Of a stretch of 64,000 nucleotides of DNA, positions 32,805-40,225 are shown in pieces; position 1 is the first letter of the stretch, and every line of letters starts with the position of its first letter. A program made the translations under genes and the position numbers. The stretch is taken from contig CAWEME010000020.1 in the NCBI GenBank assembly GCA_963810055.1, positions 93,079 through 157,078 on the forward strand, in the 5' to 3' direction. Source of the DNA: REEB95 sp963810055 (lineage in GTDB: Bacteria; Pseudomonadota; Alphaproteobacteria; ATCC43930; CGMCC-115725). The notes below the pieces were generated by a model. That model did not search any database. It saw only the letters and a list, made by a program, of their open reading frames with translations, and was not told where the DNA came from.

Positions 32805-32830
32805 GGCCGCGCCAAGACTTCGGCGCGGCC
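32805..32830. terminator. Bidirectional terminator-like hairpin
   Basis: GGCCGCGCC (32805-32813) and GGCGCGGCC (32822-32830) form a perfect 9-bp stem with an 8-nt loop between two convergent genes. A short T-run follows about 17 nt later on the plus strand. Confidence 0.7.
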
Positions 32831-32849
32831 GTCGTGCGAAGTCAAACTT

Positions 32850-33785
32850 TTAATGCAAACCGTCGGGGACCTCGACGTTCTCGGGCTTGATGTCGAGACC
32901 CGAGTTCCTGGCCTGCTGGAGGATCAAGGTCGCGAAATCCTTGTCGGCATAACCGAGGCCGATCAGATTCTGCACCAGCTCGCGCGTCGCCGCCGTCACT
33001 GGCATGGGCGTGTTGGTCTTGCGCGCGGCGGCCAGGCCCAGATCGAGGTCCTTCTTGAGCAGCACCGGGGTGAAAGTCGGCGTCATGTCGAGATTGACCA
33101 GCGCCGGGGTCTTGTAGGCGGTGAAGAGCGAGCCCATCACGCTCTTGTTGATGAAATCGAGGAAGGCGTGGCGCTTGACCCCGCATTTCTCGGCCAGCAC
33201 CGTGATCTCGACCAGGTTCTGGATGACGACGCCCAGCAAAACGTTGTGGCAGATCTTGACGATGCGCGCGAGCTCGCCCTCGCCGGCATAGCTCGATCCC
33301 TTGCCCATGGCGTCGAGATAGGGCCGGGCCGCGTCGTAGGCGTCCTTGGGGCCGGAGGCGACGATGGTGAGCTTGCCCACCTTCACCACCTTGCCGTTCC
33401 CGGAAACCGGCGCCGCTAGCATCTGGATGCCGCGCTTCGAGGCCGCGGCGCGCACCTCGGCCGAGGCTTCCTCGGACACGGTCGAGCAATCGACCAGGAT
33501 CTTGGGCGCCTTGCCCGCCACCGACAACACGCCGCCCTGGCTGATGGTGACTTCCTTCAGATCGTCCGAGGCCGAAACCATGGTGAAGACGATGTCGCAG
33601 GACGCCAGATCGGCGGGGCTGGCGGCGATCTTGGCGCCGGATTTGGTCAGCGGCTCGGCCTTGGCGCGGGTGCGGTTATAGGCGGTCAGATCGCAACCCG
33701 CCTTGGCCAGGCGCTCGGCCATCGGGAAGCCCATGCGGCCGGTGCCGATCCAGCCGATTTTGTGCCGCTTCAAATCCGCTGCCAT
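32850..33785 (-). CDS. NAD(P)-dependent beta-hydroxyacid dehydrogenase (3-hydroxyisobutyrate dehydrogenase family)
   Basis: A 311-aa oxidoreductase. The dinucleotide-binding motif is IGWIGTGRMGFPMAERLAKAG at the N-terminus. The substrate motif lies near APVSGNGKVVKVGKLTIVASG (usual form: PVSGG), and the catalytic-Lys region is RIVKICHNVLLGVVIQNLVE. The related 3-hydroxyisobutyrate, tartronate-semialdehyde and gamma-hydroxybutyrate dehydrogenases cannot be told apart here. The replacement of PVSGG by PVSGN is slightly unusual. GAGG precedes the ATG. Convergent with the monooxygenase gene. Confidence 0.88.
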   Translation of the reverse strand: MAADLKRHKIGWIGTGRMGFPMAERLAKAGCDLTAYNRTRAKAEPLTKSGAKIAASPADLASCDIVFTMVSASDDLKEVTISQGGVLSVAGKAPKILVDCSTVSEEASAEVRAAASKRGIQMLAAPVSGNGKVVKVGKLTIVASGPKDAYDAARPYLDAMGKGSSYAGEGELARIVKICHNVLLGVVIQNLVEITVLAEKCGVKRHAFLDFINKSVMGSLFTAYKTPALVNLDMTPTFTPVLLKKDLDLGLAAARKTNTPMPVTAATRELVQNLIGLGYADKDFATLILQQARNSGLDIKPENVEVPDGLH

Positions 33786-33885
33786 GACGCGCCTCGTGCC
33801 TTGCCTATTGGGGGGAGGAATGGGCCGGAGCTTTAGCCTATTTATCCCTGCCGGGCAACCCGGAGCGGCAACGAGGACTTTCGAG

Positions 33886-34656
33886 TTAATAATGGATCTC
33901 GTATTCGAGCTGCCAGCGCGGCGTGATCCGGGGCACGGACGAGGTCAGGCCGAACAGCACCCCGCCGTTCCATTCCAGCGTGCCCGGGCCGATGTCGTAG
34001 ACCTTGCCGAAGAGCTGCGGGCCGGCGCGATTGTCCTGGGCGTTCCAGCCCGCGAACCGGGTGAGCGGACCGGGCTGGCCGTAAACCTGGAAACCCGGCT
34101 CGACCGCGAAATGGCGGCCCATGGTCACTTGCCAGGCCTCGACCCGCGTCTCCCAGGCGTAGAGGAATTGCGGCCTTCCCGAGGCATAGCTGCCCAGGTC
34201 CTTCTCGAGGAACAGATTGACCGTATTGCTCAGGCCCCAGAAATCCTTGCGCAGCACCGGGCCGAAGGTGGTTTCGTTGGGATTGCCCTTGAGCATCGCC
34301 TGGCCGTATTCGGCGAAAAAGCCGGCATCGAGCCAGTATTCCCCGCGCTCGGTGAATTGGAAGAGGTTCTCCGAGGTGAGTTGGGTGAAATAGGTATCCA
34401 TCCCGGAACCGGGCGCGCGGTTGAATTCGAATTCCAGCTCGCTCTGCCACCACGGGGTGAAGCCGTATTCGGCCTCGGCGGTGTAGCTTTGCTCGCCGCT
34501 CTTGGCGCGGTTGGGATCGAAGCCGGCGTCGCCGACATTCTCGACCGCCAGCTCGCCTTGATTGACGTCCGGCGTCTTGACGTTGAAATCGGCCCGGGCC
34601 GCGCCGGTTCCCGCCAGCGACAAGGCGATGGAAGCCGCCAAAATTCGCACCTTCAT
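33886..34656 (-). CDS. Predicted outer-membrane beta-barrel protein of the iron locus
   Basis: A 256-aa protein with a Sec signal peptide (MKVRILAASIALSLAGTGAARA) and a mature part of alternating aromatic and polar strands (YTAEAEYGFTPWWQSELEFEF, GEYWLDAGFFAEYG), ending in the sequence EYEIHY. A terminal aromatic residue is the usual outer-membrane insertion signal. No specific family is recognised. It lies on the same strand as the FTR1 permease and cupredoxin genes, 282 bp downstream, separated by the 34-bp tandem array, and may belong to the same transcription unit. Confidence 0.65.
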   Translation of the reverse strand: MKVRILAASIALSLAGTGAARADFNVKTPDVNQGELAVENVGDAGFDPNRAKSGEQSYTAEAEYGFTPWWQSELEFEFNRAPGSGMDTYFTQLTSENLFQFTERGEYWLDAGFFAEYGQAMLKGNPNETTFGPVLRKDFWGLSNTVNLFLEKDLGSYASGRPQFLYAWETRVEAWQVTMGRHFAVEPGFQVYGQPGPLTRFAGWNAQDNRAGPQLFGKVYDIGPGTLEWNGGVLFGLTSSVPRITPRWQLEYEIHY

Positions 34657-34738
34657 AGAACCCCCAAACTATCGCAATTAAGACGCATTCGCAGAGTAAC
34701 TGCCGAGGTTGAGCCGAAGAGACACGAGGACCCCCCTT

Positions 34739-34965
34739 ATTCGGTGAGGCGCCGGGCAGGCGGCCGGTTACTCGGCGAGCTGCCGGACAGACGGGTCCGT
34801 CTCATTCGGCGAGGCGCCGGACAGGCGGGTCCGTCTCATTCGGCGAGTTGCCGGGCGGGCGGGTCCGTCTCATTCGGCGAGACGCCGGGGCGGGCGAGTC
34901 CGTCTCATTCGGCGAGGCGCCGGGCGGGCGGATCCGTCTCATTCGGCGAGTTGCCGGACCGGCGC
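34739..34965. repeat. Seven-copy 34-bp tandem repeat including the FTR1 gene 3' end
   Basis: Units begin with ATTCGGCGAG or a variant at 34739, 34770, 34804, 34838, 34872, 34907 and 34941 (spacings 31, 34, 34, 34, 35 and 34). The inner units share TCCGTCTCATTCGGCGAG followed by a GC-rich part ending GGGCGGGCGGG. The last unit is the end of the FTR1 coding sequence with its stop codon, so the array copies the 3' end of that gene into the downstream spacer. There are no unique spacers, so it is not a CRISPR array. Confidence 0.9.
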
Positions 34966-35790
34966 CCCGTCATTAGGCACGGGCGCCGGGACGTGGCGGA
35001 AGACGCGCATCAGCGAACCGATCACGATCAAGGTGGCGAGGTAAAACACGATCTGGATGCCGGCGGGCCGCGCGGTATAGCCGGTGAGGACGTGCAGCAG
35101 CTGGCCCGCCAGGCTCTGTTCGGTGAGGATGAAGGACGTATCCCACAGATTATTGCCGAGCGCGGGCAGCACGTCCGCCGCCGCCAGGAAGGCCGCGCCC
35201 GAGGACGCCATGCCCGCGGCCAAAAGCAGGATCAGCCAGGAGGTGACGCCGAACAGGTAACGCAAGGGGATGGAAAGCAGGCCGAAATAGATCGCGGCCC
35301 CGGATGCGGCGCCCGCCACGACGCCGAAGGCGCCGCCGATCATCATGCTCGCGGCGCTGCTGCCGCCGGCCAGCGCGATGCCGTACAGGAACAGCACGAT
35401 CTCGGAGCCTTCGCGCAACACCGCGATGCCGCAAACCAAGGCCAGGGCGTAAAGCGGCCGGGTTCCGGCGAGCACGTCGCGGCCGATCCTGGTCGCGTCC
35501 GCCGCCAGCTCGCGGCCGTGGCGGCTCATCCAGATATTGTGCCAGCCGAGCATGCAGACGGCGGCGAACAGGATCGAGGCGTTGAACAATTCCTGGCCGA
35601 CGCCCTCGACCGCCGAGGCGATCTCGTTGGCGAAGCCCGCGACCAGGAGAGCGCCCAGCACGCCCGCGGCGCAGCCGCCCGAAATCCACAGACCCCGCCG
35701 CGGCACGCCGCGGCTCGCGGCCAAAACGATGCCGACCACCAGCCCGGCCTCGAGCACTTCGCGGAAGACGATGATCAGGGTCGCGAGCAT
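34939..35790 (-). CDS. FTR1-family high-affinity iron permease
   Basis: A 283-aa inner-membrane permease (EfeU/FtrC type) with seven hydrophobic segments. The two iron-binding REXXE motifs are present: REVLE at residues 10-14 and REGSE at 126-130. It imports iron coupled to periplasmic oxidation or delivery by a partner. The cupredoxin gene lies 13 bp upstream on the same strand, behind two Fur-box-like sites, giving an FtrB-FtrC-like pair. The P19-like FtrA, the polyferredoxin FtrD and an EfeB peroxidase are not nearby. The last codons (RQLAE) and stop lie in the tandem repeat. Confidence 0.93.
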   Translation of the reverse strand: MLATLIIVFREVLEAGLVVGIVLAASRGVPRRGLWISGGCAAGVLGALLVAGFANEIASAVEGVGQELFNASILFAAVCMLGWHNIWMSRHGRELAADATRIGRDVLAGTRPLYALALVCGIAVLREGSEIVLFLYGIALAGGSSAASMMIGGAFGVVAGAASGAAIYFGLLSIPLRYLFGVTSWLILLLAAGMASSGAAFLAAADVLPALGNNLWDTSFILTEQSLAGQLLHVLTGYTARPAGIQIVFYLATLIVIGSLMRVFRHVPAPVPNDGAPVRQLAE

Positions 35791-35803
35791 GACAACGCCT
35801 CGG

Positions 35804-36145
35804 TTATTTCACGACCAGATGGCCGCGATCCTCGGGATGGAAATCGTCGAAAAACTCGTAGCTGCCGGGGTCGAGCGGACCGACGAATACCGTGATCTCG
35901 CCGCCGGGCGCGACCACTTTTTCGCGGTGGAAATCGCTGCTTTCGAATTCCGACATGGTGGCGTCCCGGTTGCGGACGATCAGCTTGAGCTTCTGCCCGG
36001 CGGGAACCGGAACCTCGCTCGGAACGAAATGGCCGCCCTCTATGGTGATGACGATGCCGCCGTCATCGGCGAAGGCCGGCAGGGCAAGGCCCAGCGCCAG
36101 AACCGCCGCGCCCAGGCCTAGCCATCTTATTGAAATCCCAGACAT
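35804..36145 (-). CDS. Periplasmic cupredoxin-domain protein of the FTR1 iron system
   Basis: A 113-aa secreted protein. The signal peptide ends LALPAFADDG. The mature cupredoxin fold resembles FtrB and the EfeO N-terminal domain: GHFVPSEVPVPAGQKLKLIVRNRDATMSEFES, ending PGSYEFFDDFHPEDRGHLVV. The classical type 1 copper ligand set is not complete (Cys is absent, Met and His are present), as in EfeO-type domains that bind Cu or Fe differently. It probably passes iron to the FTR1 permease. Regulated by the adjacent Fur-like sites. Confidence 0.88.
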   Translation of the reverse strand: MSGISIRWLGLGAAVLALGLALPAFADDGGIVITIEGGHFVPSEVPVPAGQKLKLIVRNRDATMSEFESSDFHREKVVAPGGEITVFVGPLDPGSYEFFDDFHPEDRGHLVVK

Positions 36146-36163
36146 TCCCGCCCCATCGGCAAA

Positions 36164-36202
36164 TGATAATCATTCTCAACAATCAGATGATAATCGTTCG
36201 CA
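36164..36202. promoter_or_regulatory. Two Fur-box-like sites upstream of the cupredoxin/FTR1 genes
   Basis: TGATAATCATTCTCA (36164-36178) and TGATAATCGTTCGCA (36188-36202) each approximate the 7-1-7 Fur inverted repeat TGATAAT-N-ATTATCA; the left half is perfect in both. They begin 19 bp upstream of the cupredoxin ATG. Iron-dependent repression by Fur or a relative is the natural inference. Confidence 0.8.
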
Positions 36203-36351
36203 ACTGTAAGTCAAGCTTATCTTTGCTGTCAAACCCGCCGATGGATCGCGCGGGAGAATCCGCTTTGCCCCCAAAGGCGGAGATTCGGCCGCAGCCGTGG
36301 CATGTCCTTCTGTGCCAGAAGACGACAGTCCGGCCACCGGCGCCACGGCTC

Positions 36352-37407
36352 TCAGGTTATAGCCAGGAGATGGATCAGCCCGAGGCTGATCGCTCCCAAC
36401 AAAATGAGCGAAAGCGTGACCGCCGCCGATACCCGCAGGCCGGCCTGCGCGACCACCCGCACGTCCACGCCCAACCCGAGCGCCGCCATGGAAACCGTGG
36501 TCAGCCCGCTGGCCAGGGAAACCGCCGGGGCCAGCAACGCCGCCGGGATCAGGCCGAACGAACGCAGCGCCGCCATCAGCAGAAAGGCCACGATGAACCA
36601 CGGCACGAGCTGGTGCAAAGCCGGTCTCCCCCGTTTCGGGCGATCCCCCGCGGTGATGTGCGGCGCGTCCTCGTCGGTTTCGTCACGCAGCTTGCGGGTG
36701 ACGAGCGACAGCACCAGCACCACCGGGCCGAGTATCAGCACCCGCACCAGCTTCACCACCGTGCCGACCTGGTTGGCCAGCGCGCCGATCGGCAAGGTCG
36801 CGGCCAGGACTTGCGGCACGGCGTAGACGGTCAGCCCCGCCAGAACGCCGTATTGCTTCACCGACAGGCCCAACACCGGCGCCAGCAACGGCAGCCCCAG
36901 CACCACCACCACGCCCAGCACGGCGGTGAACGCGATGGAGGAGGCGATTTCGTCTCCATCCGCGCCGATCACCGGCGCCACGGCGGCGATTGCGGAATTG
37001 CCGCAGATCGAGTTGCCGCAGGCCACCAATATGGCCATGCGCTGCGGCAAGCCCATGACGCGGGAGATGCCGTAGCTGAAGCCTATGGCCACGGCGACGA
37101 TCGCCGCGATTCCCACCAGCATCGGCGGGCCGATCGCCAATACCGTACTCACGCTGACCGAAGCGCCCAGCAGCATGACGGCGATTTCGAGCAGCAGCTT
37201 GGCGGAAAACTCGATTCCCGGCAGCCACAGAGCGTCGGGCTGCCACAACGTCCGCACCGCGACGCCGACCAGGATCGCCAGCACCAGCGCTTCCACATAG
37301 GCTTCCCCGGTGAAATGCCGTTCGGCCATTTGCAGAACGCCGGCCAGCAGGGTGATGCCGACGCACAGCAATAGCCCGGGGAGAAGACGAAAGACCGGGT
37401 TTTGCAT
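36352..37407 (-). CDS. YeiH/UPF0324-family membrane protein (putative sulfate exporter family)
   Basis: A 351-aa polytopic inner-membrane protein with about ten hydrophobic segments. Family blocks are GIEFSAKLLLEIAVMLLGASVS, VACGNSICGNSAIAAVAPVI and GLTVYAVPQVLAA. A charged cytoplasmic loop RDETDEDAPHITAGDRPKRGRP divides the halves. The family has been linked to sulfate or sulfite-derived export beside taurine and sulfolactate catabolism. Here it stands alone, with no sulfonate genes immediately next to it. Its 3' end lies about 150 bp from the Fur sites. Confidence 0.85.
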   Translation of the reverse strand: MQNPVFRLLPGLLLCVGITLLAGVLQMAERHFTGEAYVEALVLAILVGVAVRTLWQPDALWLPGIEFSAKLLLEIAVMLLGASVSVSTVLAIGPPMLVGIAAIVAVAIGFSYGISRVMGLPQRMAILVACGNSICGNSAIAAVAPVIGADGDEIASSIAFTAVLGVVVVLGLPLLAPVLGLSVKQYGVLAGLTVYAVPQVLAATLPIGALANQVGTVVKLVRVLILGPVVLVLSLVTRKLRDETDEDAPHITAGDRPKRGRPALHQLVPWFIVAFLLMAALRSFGLIPAALLAPAVSLASGLTTVSMAALGLGVDVRVVAQAGLRVSAAVTLSLILLGAISLGLIHLLAIT

Positions 37408-37496
37408 TGGGACGGGTTGACTCGGGATAACTTGTCGCTAACGCGAAGGACCGCTGGACACCGGTTCAACATAAACATGCCCCGGGGTGGCTTGCC

Positions 37497-37524
37497 AATG
37501 TCTGCTTTGGGTCAAAAGGCGACA
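37497..37524. repeat. Dispersed palindromic repeat, degenerate copy 3
   Basis: AATGTCTGCTTTGGGTCAAAAGG... keeps the loop and left arm of the family, but the right arm is mutated (GGCGACA instead of AAGCGGACAT). It abuts the nested palindrome at 37529. Confidence 0.6.
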
Positions 37525-37528
37525 CGGC

Positions 37529-37629
37529 GTCATTGCGAGGCCGCCCAGTTTTACAAAACGGGGCGGCCGAAGCAATCCAGCTTCCACGGCGTCATTTCTG
37601 GATTGCTTCGCCTGATGGCTCGCAATGAC
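37529..37629. repeat. Nested palindromic element (GTCATTGCGAG type)
   Basis: A 101-bp element bounded by GTCATTGCGAG (37529-37539) and CTCGCAATGAC (37619-37629). Inside are GGCCGCCC/GGGCGGCC (37540-37568) and CGAAGCAATCCAG (37568-37580) against CTGGATTGCTTCG (37598-37610). It can fold into one long cruciform. Elements with these CATTGCGAG and AAGCAATCCAG words are dispersed repeats in many proteobacteria. It lies just downstream of the M24-fold gene. Confidence 0.85.
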
Positions 37630-37657
37630 AACAAAGCCATTGCGCCGCCGCGCTTAA

Positions 37658-38959
37658 CTAATATGGGTTCGCGATCGGCAGCTCCTCGGCCGGGTAGAGG
37701 GTGATGACCCGCGCGCCGGTGGGCGTGCAGATCACCTCTTCCTCGATGCGCGCGGCGGAGAAGCCGTCGGAAGCCGGGCAATAGGTCTCGAGCGCGAACA
37801 CCATGCCTTCCTTGATCTCCTGCGGATCGTCGAAGGAGTTGAGCCGCGAGATAATCGGCCGCTCGTGCAGGCCCAAGCCCAGGCCGTGGCCGAACAGCAG
37901 GCCGAAGCACTCCATCTCGCTGGAGAAGCCGATCTCCTCCGCCTTGGGCCAGGCGGCGGCGATCTGGTCGGTCATGACGCCGGGCTTCACCATCTCGATC
38001 GCCCGGTCGATCCATTCGCGCGCCTTCTTGTAGGCGTCGTGCTGCGACGGCGTGGCGCGGCCGACATTGAAGGTGCGGTAATAGCAGGTGCGGTAGCCGT
38101 GGAGCGACTGGATGATGTCGAAGAAGGCCTGGTCGCCGGGGCGGATCAGCCGGTCGGTGAAATTATGCGGGTGCGGGCTGCAGCGCTCGCCGGAGATGGC
38201 GTTGATCGCCTCGACGTCGTCCGAGCCCAGCTCGTAAAGCCGCTGGTTCGCCAAGCCCACGATCTCGTTCTCGCGGATGCCGGGCTTCAGATGCTCGGCG
38301 ATGGTCTGGTAGCAGCCGTCGACGATCGCCGCCGACATGTTCAGGAGCGCGATCTCGTCGTTGCTCTTGATCTCGCGCGCGTCGAGCATCGCCTGCTGGC
38401 CGTCGGCCACCTTGAGTCCCACCGCCTGGAGCTCGAACATCATGGCGGGCTCGACCACGTCGACGCCCACCGGCTCGTTGGCGACGCCGTTTTCCTTGAG
38501 GATGGACTTGATCTCCTCGGCCGCGGACCGCATCAGGCCGATCTTGGGCGCGACCGCGCCGCGCAAGCCCAGCATCCCGGCGTGGCAGTTATGCGGCTTG
38601 AGCCAGGGCGCGTACATGCGGTGGTGCTTGGCCGCCGAGCCGAAATCCCAGACATGCGGCTCGCCGTGACCCGGCAGCAGCGAATAGCGCGTGAACTTGT
38701 CCTGCGCCCAATTGCCGATCACGGTCGAGGTCATGTAGCGGATGTTGTACTGGTCGAAGCAGAGCAGCGAACCCAGGCCCGACTTGGCCAGCGCGGTGCG
38801 GGTGCGGCCCAGGCGGTAACGGTGCAGACGCCGGAAATCGAGGCGTTCCTCGAAATCGACCGCGTTCTGCCCCCAATTCATGATCGGCCGCTTCCAGTCG
38901 TAGCGCGGATCGATGTCCTCGGGTTTGACGATGCTGGGCTCGGTGTGATTTCTGGCCAT
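37658..38959 (-). CDS. M24 (pita-bread fold) family protein with degenerate metal site
   Basis: A 433-aa protein of the creatinase/prolidase fold. Residues about 1-170 form the N-terminal domain; the catalytic domain follows. Of the five M24 metal ligands, the first Asp (AFFDII), the His (FGHGLGLGLHE), and both Glu residues (FALETYCP, IEEEVICT) are recognisable. The second Asp is missing: the region reads GYRTCYYRTFNVG where D-I-x-R is normal. Relatives include Xaa-Pro peptidases, creatinases and DMSP lyase DddP; I cannot assign a reaction. The start at 38959 has a strong GGAGGAAA site. A perfect FNR-type palindrome lies 110 bp upstream. Confidence 0.8.
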   Translation of the reverse strand: MARNHTEPSIVKPEDIDPRYDWKRPIMNWGQNAVDFEERLDFRRLHRYRLGRTRTALAKSGLGSLLCFDQYNIRYMTSTVIGNWAQDKFTRYSLLPGHGEPHVWDFGSAAKHHRMYAPWLKPHNCHAGMLGLRGAVAPKIGLMRSAAEEIKSILKENGVANEPVGVDVVEPAMMFELQAVGLKVADGQQAMLDAREIKSNDEIALLNMSAAIVDGCYQTIAEHLKPGIRENEIVGLANQRLYELGSDDVEAINAISGERCSPHPHNFTDRLIRPGDQAFFDIIQSLHGYRTCYYRTFNVGRATPSQHDAYKKAREWIDRAIEMVKPGVMTDQIAAAWPKAEEIGFSSEMECFGLLFGHGLGLGLHERPIISRLNSFDDPQEIKEGMVFALETYCPASDGFSAARIEEEVICTPTGARVITLYPAEELPIANPY

Positions 38960-39068
38960 GGGTTTCCTCCGCGCTGGTTCCGGCAAAAATGCGCGCGATT
39001 AAAGGCGCTGTCAATCGCGCGTCCGGATTCGCACTTGTTCAGCTACGCCAAACGGCGGCAGCCCGGCA

Positions 39069-39082
39069 TTGAGCTAGATCAA
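39069..39082. promoter_or_regulatory. FNR/FixK-type box upstream of the M24-fold gene
   Basis: TTGAGCTAGATCAA matches TTGA-N6-TCAA exactly, the consensus for FNR/CRP-superfamily oxygen regulators. It is 110 bp upstream of the M24-fold start on the minus strand and 70 bp downstream of the hydrolase stop. Confidence 0.55.
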
Positions 39083-39099
39083 GCGCCGGTCTTTGCTTT

Positions 39100-39156
39100 G
39101 CTTCGCTCTCATGGAGCTACGGCCTATTGGTTTGGCTTCGCTCTCATGGAGCTACG
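39100..39156. repeat. Tandem pair of GCTTCGCTCTCATGGAGCTACG
   Basis: The 22-nt unit occurs at 39100-39121 and 39135-39156 (period 35). The second copy contains the stop codon (minus-strand TAG, 39152-39154) of the alpha/beta-hydrolase gene, so the duplication again includes a gene 3' end. The unit is related to the pair at 41824-41879. Confidence 0.85.
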
Positions 39157-40225
39157 CCAGCCGTTCCGCCATCCAATCGGCGGTTTGCGGGCGGTAGAGA
39201 TAAGGCCGGTTATTGGCGACGTGATTGCCGTCGGGAATGATGAGCAGCTCGCAGGGGCCCTTGACCTCGCGCGCGAGCCGCTCGGCCTCTTCGGGCGGCA
39301 CGATGCGATCGAGCTTCCCGGAGACGATAAAGATCGGGCATTCGATCTTGTGCGCGATCCCCTTCAAGGACAAGGTTGCCGCGTTCTGCTTCGCCGCCAC
39401 CTCGTCATGGGCGTGGGAGCGCACACGGAAGGCCTCGCGGGTGAGTTCGGGCAATTTGTCCCAGATGCCGAGCCAGTCGTAAGGCCCGGCCAAGGCGATA
39501 CAGGCCGAAACCCGCTTCTCGAAGGCGCAGGCGCGGGGCGCGTAATAGCCCCCGAGGCTCACCCCCCACAGGCCGACGCGCTTCGCATCGAGATCCTTGC
39601 GGGTCTCGATCCAGTCGAGCACGGATTTGACCGGCGCCTCGTAATCGCCGCGGATGGCGAAATCGTATTCGCCTTCGCCCTGGCCCGGCCCGTCGAAGGC
39701 GAGCGTGGCCAGGCCGCGGTCGAGGAAATTGCCCTGATAAGCCAGCATCTCCTCCTTGGCGGAATCGAGGCCCATCACCATGGCCACCACCGGCGGACGG
39801 GCGACACCCACAGGCTTGCGCAACACCGCGGCCAGGCTTTTGCCTTCATAAGGAATGCGGACATACTCGCCCGGCGGCGACAGATGGGGCAAGGCGAGCT
39901 TGTGGCAGTCGACCGCCTTTTGATGCGCCGCCTTCATCTGCTTCAAATCGTCGACGAACAGGAACTTGGCGAAGTGATAAGTGACGGCCGCGCGGGAGAG
40001 ATGCTCGGCGGCCGAGACGAAATGCTTTCGGGAGAGCGCTTCCATGCCCAGCGCCTCGTGCACCGCCGCCTTGGCCGACCATTTGGCGCACCATTCGTCC
40101 CAGCTCCGGATCGAGGAAGTGACCTCCTGGAAGTCGGTGAGGACGATCCCATTGGCGACGAAACGCGGCGCCCAATGCGACAGCGCCGACCGGACCCGCG
40201 CGTCTTGAATCGCGGCTTCGCTCAT
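39152..40225 (-). CDS. Alpha/beta hydrolase of the 2,6-dihydroxypseudooxynicotine hydrolase/FrsA-like family
   Basis: A 357-aa hydrolase. The N-terminal helical cap (WDEWCAKWSAKAAVHEALG, then AAVTYHFAKFLFVDDLKQMKAAHQKAV) and linker VRIPYEGKSLAAVLRKP are characteristic of the C-C bond hydrolases related to the nicotine-pathway enzyme. The core has FDGPGQGEGEYD, the nucleophile elbow GVSLGG, the acid in GKLDRIV and His in DGNHVANN. It overlaps the upstream permease stop by 4 nt, so it is the last gene of the NitT/TauT operon and probably acts on the imported compound. Exact substrate unknown. Confidence 0.82.
   Translation of the reverse strand: MSEAAIQDARVRSALSHWAPRFVANGIVLTDFQEVTSSIRSWDEWCAKWSAKAAVHEALGMEALSRKHFVSAAEHLSRAAVTYHFAKFLFVDDLKQMKAAHQKAVDCHKLALPHLSPPGEYVRIPYEGKSLAAVLRKPVGVARPPVVAMVMGLDSAKEEMLAYQGNFLDRGLATLAFDGPGQGEGEYDFAIRGDYEAPVKSVLDWIETRKDLDAKRVGLWGVSLGGYYAPRACAFEKRVSACIALAGPYDWLGIWDKLPELTREAFRVRSHAHDEVAAKQNAATLSLKGIAHKIECPIFIVSGKLDRIVPPEEAERLAREVKGPCELLIIPDGNHVANNRPYLYRPQTADWMAERLA

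Noticed and set aside
34739..34965. CRISPR array
   Set aside because: Units are contiguous, nearly identical over their full length and derived from the FTR1 gene end; there are no spacers and no cas genes.
33703..35895. 730-aa plus-strand ORF across the iron locus
   Set aside because: Antisense to the outer-membrane protein and FTR1 genes, and it reads through the tandem repeat. No domain.
37658..38959. DMSP lyase DddP
   Set aside because: The protein shares the M24 fold and similar length, but I cannot confirm DddP-specific residues and no DMSP genes are nearby.
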